From: Candidatus Komeilibacteria bacterium RIFCSPLOWO2_01_FULL_45_10
GTDB taxonomy: Bacteria > Patescibacteriota > Patescibacteriia > UBA1558 > UBA10009
NCBI GenBank assembly: GCA_001818835.1
Contig: MHKL01000041.1
Location: forward strand, 12,292 to 26,161
Direction: 5' to 3'
Length of the DNA: 13,870 bases
This document shows positions 1 through 5,160 of the stretch, piece after piece. Under the pieces are notes generated by a model. The model was not told the origin of the DNA, ran no database searches, and saw nothing but the letters and a program-made list of their open reading frames with translations. Every line of letters begins with the position of its first letter. Positions within the stretch are counted from its first letter, which is position 1. Both the position numbers and the translations under genes were made by a program.

Positions 1-329
1 CAAGCTGCAGCTTTGGCAATGGGGCCATCAATAAAGTCGGACAAGCTGATGACCAGGCATAACATAAACGCCGGCCAAAAGCCGAACCGCTGATGGTCAA
101 CAATCAGAACCGCTAGCGGCAAAAGCAAAACTGCCCGTGAGAAAGAAATCAGATTGGACAGATTCACCAATCGCGGCCGAAGCCAAGCGGCCGCGAAACG
201 CCGGTAACTTTCCGGATGAGAGCGTTCATACCAAGCAAAGATATTTTTAAACGCTCTTACCAGAATTTTTTCCCTCCAAAGATTGATTTTCTTAAAGAGG
301 GAAAGAACGGGCAATTCCAGAACGTTCAT
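1..329 (-). CDS. CDP-alcohol phosphatidyltransferase, 5' part (runs off the window)
   Basis: I translated the minus strand from the ATG at 329-327; 109 codons are visible before the window edge, with no stop. About residues 55-105 carry the family N-terminus: a NLISFSRAVLLLPLAVLIV helix, then a second helix ending in SDFIDGPIAKAA. The last segment fits the start of the CDP-alcohol phosphotransferase signature D-x2-D-G-x2-A-R, with Lys in place of Arg. The rest of the signature (G-x3-D-x3-D) lies outside. Family members transfer a phospho-alcohol from or to CDP-diacylglycerol in the inner membrane (PgsA, PssA and relatives); the substrate cannot be told from this part. The first 50 residues are a basic, probably cytoplasmic extension. 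The start is supported by a strong Shine-Dalgarno site. It is divergent from the genes that follow. A link to gpsA in phospholipid synthesis is reasonable but inferred. Confidence 0.8.
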   Translation of the reverse strand, partial: MNVLELPVLSLFKKINLWREKILVRAFKNIFAWYERSHPESYRRFAAAWLRPRLVNLSNLISFSRAVLLLPLAVLIVDHQRFGFWPAFMLCLVISLSDFIDGPIAKAAA

Positions 330-334
330 TTTAC

Positions 335-340
335 CCTCCT
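335..340 (-). promoter_or_regulatory. Shine-Dalgarno site of the CDP-alcohol transferase gene
   Basis: On the minus strand AGGAGG lies 5 nt before the ATG at 329. It is the only full-consensus ribosome binding site next to a gene start in the window and it fixes the start of this gene. Confidence 0.75.
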
Positions 341-365
341 TTATTTTTAGTTGTTCAGGTGCCAA

Positions 366-404
366 GACATTTATCACCTTACTCATTAACTGGATAAATG
401 TCAA
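366..404 (-). promoter_or_regulatory. Candidate promoter with 10-bp inverted repeat
   Basis: GACATTTATC (366-375) and GATAAATGTC (393-402) form a perfect 10-bp inverted repeat with a 17-bp gap. On the minus strand TTGACA (404-399) is a consensus -35 box and overlaps one arm; 17 bp further is a weak -10 candidate TAAGGT (381-376). The geometry suits an operator over the promoter of the CDP-alcohol transferase, or a 5'-leader hairpin. Promoter assignment is inference. Confidence 0.35.
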
Positions 405-449
405 GATTTTTTGAGCCGGTAAATTTTTTAAAAAGAATCCTGTTGATTA

Positions 450-488
450 TTGACAAATTCGGTTTTAGGTGTAGAAGTTTACCTAAAA
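450..488 (+). promoter_or_regulatory. Candidate promoter and operator-like dyad of the 83-aa gene
   Basis: TTGACA (450-455) is followed after 16 bp by TAGAAG (472-477), four of six matches to a -10 box. A perfect 8-bp dyad, TTTTAGGT (463-470) and ACCTAAAA (481-488), straddles the -10 and the expected start point with a 10-bp gap. It could be a repressor site or a leader hairpin. The expected leader is roughly 35-40 nt, with AGGA at 510-513 as ribosome binding site 8 nt before the ATG. Confidence 0.4.
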
Positions 489-521
489 GAGTTCTTTGTT
501 CATTTTTTCAGGATGTAGAAT

Positions 522-773
522 ATGCCTAGCTATGGCATTTGCTGGCGGGTCAAACAGCCGGACGGAACAACGAATTTTGATTTAGGTTCCGCTGTTGAGG
601 CGCTTTCTTTTGAAACGGCGGCGGCAGCATTGGGTTGTTTTGTCGCTTCAACCATTACCGATCGAATGGCCGTCTTAAGCGGAACCGGCGCTTTAGAAAA
701 GCAATTCGCCGGACATCATATTGTCATAAATTTTCCCAAGGGAGAAATCTGTCTTTCCCAAGTGGGGGAATAA
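522..773 (+). CDS. Hypothetical protein, 83 aa
   Basis: I do not recognise this protein. It runs from ATG to TAA, with a moderate ribosome binding site (AGGA at 510-513), a candidate promoter upstream and a clear terminator 10 bp downstream, so it looks like a genuine single-gene transcript. The product is soluble, with no signal peptide or membrane segment. It starts with a Trp/Lys-containing strand-like stretch (GICWRVKQPDG), has an Ala-rich middle (residues 25-42, ALSFETAAAALGCF) and ends in an alternating hydrophobic stretch (HHIVINFPKGEICLSQ), giving a mixed alpha/beta look. There is one Cys near each end and one in the middle. The overlapping reading frame at 635-838 runs through the terminator and is not credible. 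Confidence 0.65.
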   Translation: MPSYGICWRVKQPDGTTNFDLGSAVEALSFETAAAALGCFVASTITDRMAVLSGTGALEKQFAGHHIVINFPKGEICLSQVGE

Positions 774-783
774 ATCAATTTTT

Positions 784-820
784 AAAGACGCGGTCTTGCC
801 TGACCCGTCTTTTTTTATTT
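784..820 (+). terminator. Intrinsic terminator of the 83-aa gene
   Basis: Stem AAAGACG (784-790) with CGTCTTT (806-812), and inside it GGTC (792-795) with GACC (802-805), one bulged C and a 6-nt loop, followed by T6-A-T3. It lies 10 bp after the stop. Confidence 0.85.
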
Positions 821-830
821 TCTCCCAAAT

Positions 831-841
831 TATGCTAAAAT
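831..841 (+). promoter_or_regulatory. Extended -10 promoter, leaderless start
   Basis: TATGCTAAAAT matches the extended -10 pattern (TG, one base, then TAAAAT at 836-841). The ATG at 848 lies 6 nt beyond the hexamer, so transcription would begin at or within a base or two of the start codon. No Shine-Dalgarno site precedes the ATG, as expected for leaderless translation. There is no good -35 box; that region overlaps the preceding terminator. Confidence 0.5.
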
Positions 842-847
842 TACCTT

Positions 848-1204
848 ATGGCAAAAGAAAATTTTTTGGTTGATTTAATCAGGGCCTTGTTAAATGCTGT
901 CTGGCATTTTGTTTATTGGCCGCTCTGGTGGTATTCAGGCGGCTTTTTGTTGATTTTAAAGTTTACGGTCCAAAGAATCGCTTTGGCTTGGAAAGGGCTG
1001 GCTTTGGACGTTTGGCTGAAAAACCTTTTTGTGCCCATGTACGGCCAGTATGATTTTGCCAGCCGCGCCATCAGTTTTATCATCCGAGTCATTCAGATTG
1101 TTTTAAGGTTTGCCATGATGGTCATTATCAGCTGGCTGGTTTTATTGATTCCCTTGATTTACTTGGGATTGCCGGTCTTGGCGATTTGGCAGTTATCGTC
1201 TTAA
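848..1204 (+). CDS. Small integral membrane protein, partner candidate of the Clp-like ATPase
   Basis: 118 residues, not a family I can name. The sequence is rich in Trp, Phe, Ile and Leu. Hydrophobic segments lie near residues 9-28 and 29-45 (a Trp-rich stretch WHFVYWPLWWY joins them) and residues 74-115, long enough for two crossings. The middle (46-73) is amphipathic and carries KGLALDVWLKN and VPMYGQYDFASR. There is no signal peptide cleavage site. The start is the ATG placed 6 nt after an extended -10 box. The stop is followed by the 11-bp repeat hairpin and then, 87 nt on, by the membrane-anchored Clp relative on the same strand. Co-transcription and physical partnership with that ATPase are inferred from position and shared membrane location. 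Confidence 0.75.
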   Translation: MAKENFLVDLIRALLNAVWHFVYWPLWWYSGGFLLILKFTVQRIALAWKGLALDVWLKNLFVPMYGQYDFASRAISFIIRVIQIVLRFAMMVIISWLVLLIPLIYLGLPVLAIWQLSS

Positions 1205-1284
1205 CGCCAATAGTTCGCCAATAACCCGCCAATGGCACGCTAATATTGGCGAGTTATTCGCGCGCCATTCGCGAACTATTGGCG
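1205..1284 (+). repeat. Array of 11-bp units folded into a long hairpin
   Basis: Left arm: four 11-bp units starting at 1205, 1216, 1227 and 1238, each CGCCAAT or CGCTAAT plus four variable bases. Right arm: the same kind of unit on the opposite strand. The outer stem is perfect over 14 bp (CGCCAATAGTTCGC at 1205-1218 with 1271-1284). The inner stem pairs AATAAC (1220-1225) with 1253-1258 and CGCCAAT (1227-1233) with 1245-1251, around an 11-nt loop. It begins right after one stop codon and ends 7 nt before the next ATG. There is no T-tract, so it is not a standard terminator. Confidence 0.85.
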
Positions 1285-1291
1285 ATTATAT

Positions 1292-3907
1292 ATGAGTCAA
1301 GAACAAAAAACTGAACATCAAGAATTAGAAGGCCATACCTTAATTTGGCAAAGAAGATTTTCGCCAACCGCGATTTTAATAAGAGAAATCAGCGGATTTT
1401 TAAGGGCGATATTAAGAATCGCTTCTTCGGCTTTTGGCTTATACGGTTTATACCTGCTTTTAAACCATCTTTGGCTGATTCAGCAAAGCGGGCTTTCTTT
1501 TTTTGAAGCCAAGGCGTGGCAAACTCCCTCTTTAAGTTATTTTTGGTGGTCGCTTTTGGGGCTGACTTACCTTTTTTACAGTTTCGGCTTGGCGGCGGGC
1601 AAAAATTTCCGCGTCTTAAAAAAAAGTTTTGGCCCGCTCAAGAAAAAAAGAGCGAAAAAGATTAACGTCGCGGAAAGCTTTCATGGCCAGGCGCTTAAAA
1701 CCATTGACCGCGCCTACTTAAAAGCCGTCAGCCAAAAAAAACTGCTGGATCATTACTATCTTTTTCATCAGCTTTTCAACCAGCCCAAAGTCCGGGTGGT
1801 TTTTGCCCGCCTGGGCTTGCCCTGGAAGCCTTTAAAAGTTTTAGCCAACCGCCTTTTGTCCCGTTCGGCCAACCTTGACGCCGCCGCTTCCCGGTCAGCG
1901 ATAGTCAAGGTGTTTTTTGACGCTTATTTTTTTGCTTATCAGGCCGGCCGGAAAAAAGTCATGCCCATTGATTTGCTGGTTGCCGCGGTTCTGTCATCGC
2001 CCCTGCTTCAGGAAGTGCTGGTGGAATTCAACCTGACAGCGGACAAAGTCGCCAACGTCGTCAAATGGCTGCATATCAACGAAACCATGCTGGAGCGCTA
2101 CAAGCATTTCAGGGCCAAAGCCACTTACAAGCCCAAAGGCGCCATGGACCGCGCCATGACCGCTTTGGCCACGCCGGTTTTGGACAGCTTTTCCGACGAC
2201 CTGACTTCGCTTGCCCGGGCCGGCTATCTGCCGCTTTCCGTGGCGCGGGAAAAAGAGCTGGCCGAGATTTTTAACATTATTGAGGGCGGTCGGAACAGCG
2301 TGGTTCTGGTTGGTCTGGCTGGCGTGGGTAAAACCAACATCATTGATGGTTTGGCCAACTTAATGGTGGCCGAAGAAGTGCCTAAAACTTTAAAAGACAA
2401 GCGGTTGGTGAGCTTGTCCATTCCCCGTTTGGTGGCGGGCGCGGCCCGGCCCGGGGTTTTGGAAGAGCGGCTGATGCTGATTGCCAGGGAGGTTTTAAGG
2501 GCGAGGAATGTCATTTTGCACGTTGACGACATTCATAATCTGGTCGGCACCACCTCGGTTTCAGGCGGCAACGTGGAACTAGGCGAAATGTTTGCCGAAA
2601 TTTTGACCAAGAAAGGCATTATTTTAATCGCCACCACCACGCCCGCCGATTATAAGCAGTATTTGGAAAACCATCCTTTGGGCCAGGCCTTGCAAAAGGT
2701 TTTAATTGAAGAGCCGGATGACAACCGCGCCATTTTAATGGTCGAAGCCAAGGCCGGCTATTTGGAAGGCAAAAATCAGGTTTTCTTAAGCTACGGCGCT
2801 ATTGAAAAAGCCGTGGTTTTGTCCAGAAGATTTATTCCCGACCATTATCTGCCGGATAAAGCCATTATCCTGCTGGAAGAAACGGCCACGGCCGTCAGGC
2901 AGGAAAAAGGCAAGAACAGTTTGGTTTCCGGCGAGGATGTGGCCGGCGTCATTGCCCATAAAACCGGCATTCCCTTAACCCAGATTACCCAGAGCGAAAC
3001 GGAAAAACTGCTTAATCTGGAACCGCTTATCCATCAGCGCATGGTTGACCAGGAAGAAGCGGTCAACCTGGTGGCCTCGGCTCTGCGTCGCGCCCGGGCA
3101 GAACTGCGGGATACCAAAAGGCCGATTGTCAATCTGCTGTTTTTGGGCCCGACCGGCGTGGGCAAAACCGAACTGGCCAAAACCGTGGCCCAGATTTATT
3201 TCGGCTCCGAGGACAAAATGATCCGGCTGGACATGAGCGAATACCAGTTAAAGGAAAATCTAAACCGGTTAATCGGTTCCGGCAACGAGGAAAGGGGAAT
3301 TTTAACCGAAGCCGTCAGAAAGTCGCCTTTCGCCCTGGTGCTGTTGGACGAAATTGAAAAAGCCCATCCGGATATTTTGAATCTGTTTTTACAGGTGATG
3401 GACGACGGCCGCCTGACCGATGCTTTGGGCCGGACCGTTGATTTTGGCCATACCATCATTATTGCCACGTCCAACGCCGGCACCCAATTCATTCAGGACA
3501 ATTTAAGAAGCGGGAAAACCCTGGAAGAAGTCAAAAACCAGCTTTTGCTTTCGGAGTTAAAACAGCATTTTAAGCCGGAGTTTTTGAACCGCTTTGACGG
3601 CATTGTTGTTTTTAAACCTTTAAGCCAAGCTGATATTGAAAAAATCACTTACTTGATGCTGGCTAAAGTCAAAAAGCGTTTGGCGGATAAAGGCATCAGC
3701 TTGGAAGTAACGGAAGCCGCTGTAAAAGAGTTAGCCAAAATCGGCTTTGACCCCGCTTTTGGCGCGCGGCCCTTGCGGAGGGCGATTCAGGAAAGGGTGG
3801 ACAGCGCTTTGGCCAATTATCTTTTAACCGGCAAAATCGGCCCAAGGGATAAGGTGATTTTGGAAGAAGGGGGAGGGTTGAGAATTGAGAAAGCGCGTAA
3901 GTTTTAA
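1292..3907 (+). CDS. Membrane-anchored double AAA+ ATPase related to ClpA/ClpC, with altered pore loops
   Basis: 871 residues. A short cytoplasmic head (1-38) is followed by two membrane helices (about 39-63 and 81-103) and a Lys/Arg-rich stretch (104-123), placing the bulk in the cytosol. Residues about 130-270 look like a degenerate Clp N-domain. AAA+ ring 1 (about 305-540): Walker A GLAGVGKT 341-348, Walker B ILHVDD 408-413, sensor 1 at 446-451. Ring 2 (about 565-860): Walker A GPTGVGKT 619-626, Walker B VLLDEIEK 683-690, sensor TSNAG 726-730, arginine finger R767 (EFLNRF), sensor 2 GAR 824-826. Compared with ClpB/ClpC, ring 1 has Asp for the Walker B Glu, ARPG (385-388) where KYRG forms the pore loop, and GQAL (464-467) where ERRF supplies the arginine fingers. 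In ring 2 the GYVGY pore loop is replaced by a shorter SGNEERG (663-669). There is no coiled-coil middle domain and no VGF/LGF ClpP loop. It is probably ClpP-independent; its substrate is unknown. No ribosome binding site precedes the ATG. Confidence 0.88.
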   Translation: MSQEQKTEHQELEGHTLIWQRRFSPTAILIREISGFLRAILRIASSAFGLYGLYLLLNHLWLIQQSGLSFFEAKAWQTPSLSYFWWSLLGLTYLFYSFGLAAGKNFRVLKKSFGPLKKKRAKKINVAESFHGQALKTIDRAYLKAVSQKKLLDHYYLFHQLFNQPKVRVVFARLGLPWKPLKVLANRLLSRSANLDAAASRSAIVKVFFDAYFFAYQAGRKKVMPIDLLVAAVLSSPLLQEVLVEFNLTADKVANVVKWLHINETMLERYKHFRAKATYKPKGAMDRAMTALATPVLDSFSDDLTSLARAGYLPLSVAREKELAEIFNIIEGGRNSVVLVGLAGVGKTNIIDGLANLMVAEEVPKTLKDKRLVSLSIPRLVAGAARPGVLEERLMLIAREVLRARNVILHVDDIHNLVGTTSVSGGNVELGEMFAEILTKKGIILIATTTPADYKQYLENHPLGQALQKVLIEEPDDNRAILMVEAKAGYLEGKNQVFLSYGAIEKAVVLSRRFIPDHYLPDKAIILLEETATAVRQEKGKNSLVSGEDVAGVIAHKTGIPLTQITQSETEKLLNLEPLIHQRMVDQEEAVNLVASALRRARAELRDTKRPIVNLLFLGPTGVGKTELAKTVAQIYFGSEDKMIRLDMSEYQLKENLNRLIGSGNEERGILTEAVRKSPFALVLLDEIEKAHPDILNLFLQVMDDGRLTDALGRTVDFGHTIIIATSNAGTQFIQDNLRSGKTLEEVKNQLLLSELKQHFKPEFLNRFDGIVVFKPLSQADIEKITYLMLAKVKKRLADKGISLEVTEAAVKELAKIGFDPAFGARPLRRAIQERVDSALANYLLTGKIGPRDKVILEEGGGLRIEKARKF

Positions 3908-3910
3908 CTC

Positions 3911-4022
3911 CTACTAATTACTAATCTTACGAATATACGAATAATAGTTTCATTCGTTATTGTTTTAGATGACCGAGAATAGATGAATTCGTATATTCGT
4001 ACAAATTCGTAATTCATAGTAG
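3911..4022 (+). repeat. Palindromic AT-rich spacer repeat
   Basis: Outer arms CTACTA (3911-3916) and TAGTAG (4017-4022). A perfect 15-bp inverted repeat TACGAATATACGAAT (3928-3942) faces its complement at 3987-4001 across a 44-bp spacer. The left edge has two tandem heptamers TACTAAT (3912-3918, 3919-3925). It ends 2 nt before the gpsA ATG. No clear promoter or ribosome binding site is visible. Confidence 0.8.
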
Positions 4023-4024
4023 AT

Positions 4025-4975
4025 ATGGATATCTCTATTTTAGGCGCCGGGCGCTGGGGTTCAACCCTGGCCTGGGCGCAGAATCAGGCCAAAAGAAAAA
4101 TCATTCTTTGGAACCGCGACGACGGGTTTTTGCGAGAGTGGCAAAAAACCAGAAAAAACAAATATCTGCGCTTGCCCAAAGACGTTTTAATCACCGCGGA
4201 TTTAAAAAAGGCGCTTCAAAGCCCCGTGATTTTTATTGCCATCCATGCCCAGAGCTTCCGGGATTTATGCCGGCGTTTGAAAAAATTAAAGCCGGAAAAC
4301 AAACTGTTCATTTTAGCCATGAAAGGTTTGGAAGAAAAAACGGGCAAGCGCCTTTCGCAGATTTTTAGGGAATACTTTGACGGCCATAACCGTTTAGGGA
4401 TGCTGGCCGGGCCCGGGCATCCGCAGGAAATTTCCAAGCACATTCCCACGGCCATGGCGGTGGTCTGCGAAAGACAAGCGGATTTAAAAACAGCCATCAG
4501 GTTTTGCGAAACTCCCTCAATCAAAATTTTCCCAAATCGCGATTTTTTGGGCGTGGAAATCGGGGCGGCTTTAAAAAATGTGATGGGCCTGGCCGGCGGG
4601 ATACTAACGGCTTTGGGCCAGCCGTCGCTTAAAAGTTATTTGTTGGCGCGCGGACCGGTGGAAGTGGGCCGCTTAATCAAAAAAATGGGCGGAAAATACC
4701 AGACGGCTTTTAGCTTGGCCCACCTGGGCGATTTTGGCGCCACGGTTTTTTCCGGCTTCAGCTATAATCATCAGGCAGGGGAGCTGTGGGTTAAAAAAAG
4801 AAAAAGAGCGGCCAATGCCGAAGGCATCCCCACCTTAAAAGCCGCTATGGTTTTGATGAAGAAATATCATGTAAAAATGCCGATTTGCGAGGCGGTCTAC
4901 CGGGTGTTTTATAAAAATCTGGCGCCAAAAAAATTCATGGCGGCACTGCTGGAAAGAAAAACGGAGTTTGAATAA
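4025..4975 (+). CDS. gpsA: Glycerol-3-phosphate dehydrogenase [NAD(P)+], GpsA family
   Basis: 316 residues, a normal length for GpsA, which makes sn-glycerol 3-phosphate from dihydroxyacetone phosphate for phospholipid synthesis in the cytoplasm. The Rossmann nucleotide loop is GAGRWGSTLA (7-16). MKGLEE (99-104) and the catalytic-lysine helix EIGAALKNVMGLAGG (178-192, K184) follow the family pattern, as do ARGPVEVGRL (208-217) and LAHLGDFGAT (231-240, D236). Two sites deviate: the usual GPSFA is GPGHP (129-133), and the usual SRN of the phosphate-binding region is SYN (246-248), so the substrate-contacting Arg is missing. The fold and most of the active site are kept, so I call it GpsA; a changed substrate cannot be excluded. 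It is flanked by a palindromic repeat upstream and a terminator downstream and appears to be transcribed alone. Confidence 0.87.
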   Translation: MDISILGAGRWGSTLAWAQNQAKRKIILWNRDDGFLREWQKTRKNKYLRLPKDVLITADLKKALQSPVIFIAIHAQSFRDLCRRLKKLKPENKLFILAMKGLEEKTGKRLSQIFREYFDGHNRLGMLAGPGHPQEISKHIPTAMAVVCERQADLKTAIRFCETPSIKIFPNRDFLGVEIGAALKNVMGLAGGILTALGQPSLKSYLLARGPVEVGRLIKKMGGKYQTAFSLAHLGDFGATVFSGFSYNHQAGELWVKKRKRAANAEGIPTLKAAMVLMKKYHVKMPICEAVYRVFYKNLAPKKFMAALLERKTEFE

Positions 4976-5114
4976 AACCAAAAAGGCCTTATCCTCATTG
5001 TCATTGCGAGCCCCAAAGGGGCGTGGCAATCCCACTGTATCTGACATAAACATTGAGATTGCTTCGTCGCTCCGCTCCTCGCAATGACGTTGTCAATAAG
5101 GCCTTTTTGGTTTT
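4974..5114 (+). terminator. Terminator-like 19-bp stem interrupted by a repeat element
   Basis: AAAACCAAAAAGGCCTTAT (4974-4992) overlaps the gpsA stop and pairs perfectly over 19 bp with 5096-5114, whose strand contains T5 and T4 runs. With its usual short loop this would be a bidirectional terminator between gpsA and glyQS. Here the loop is 103 nt and holds another palindromic element, so its efficiency is uncertain. Confidence 0.6.
5000..5088 (+). repeat. Dispersed palindromic element (GTCATTGCGAG type)
   Basis: Ends GTCATTGCGAG (5000-5010) and CTCGCAATGAC (5078-5088) are perfect 11-bp inverted repeats. Inside are CCCC-AAA-GGGG and a GCAATC/GATTGC pair. The text resembles the GTCATTGCGAGGAGC...GCAATC repeats common in Rickettsiales and many metagenome-derived genomes; this likeness is from memory, not a search. 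Confidence 0.7.
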
Positions 5115-5119
5115 CAAAT

Positions 5120-5148
5120 TTGCCAAAAGTCGGCGTTTTTATTATAAT
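5120..5148 (+). promoter_or_regulatory. Near-consensus promoter of glyQS, near-leaderless
   Basis: TTGCCA (5120-5125) and TATAAT (5143-5148) are separated by 17 bp. The ATG at 5161 lies 12 nt after the -10 box, leaving a leader of only about 5-6 nt and no room for a Shine-Dalgarno site. It is the best promoter in the window and would drive glyQS and the M16 peptidase gene. Confidence 0.7.
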
Positions 5149-5160
5149 TAAGTCAATTAT

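Noticed and set aside
635..838. 67-aa plus-strand reading frame overlapping the 83-aa gene
   Set aside because: It starts inside the other gene without a ribosome binding site, has a basic low-quality composition and reads through the intrinsic terminator.
2224..2532. Minus-strand reading frames inside the Clp-like gene and other large genes
   Set aside because: They are shadows of strongly supported plus-strand genes and show no domain or start signal of their own.
5000..5088. tRNA or other structured RNA gene in the gpsA-glyQS spacer (for example a glycine riboswitch or T-box upstream of GlyRS)
   Set aside because: The fold is a simple long palindrome with no T-box or cloverleaf features, and the promoter for glyQS lies downstream of it, so it is not in the leader.
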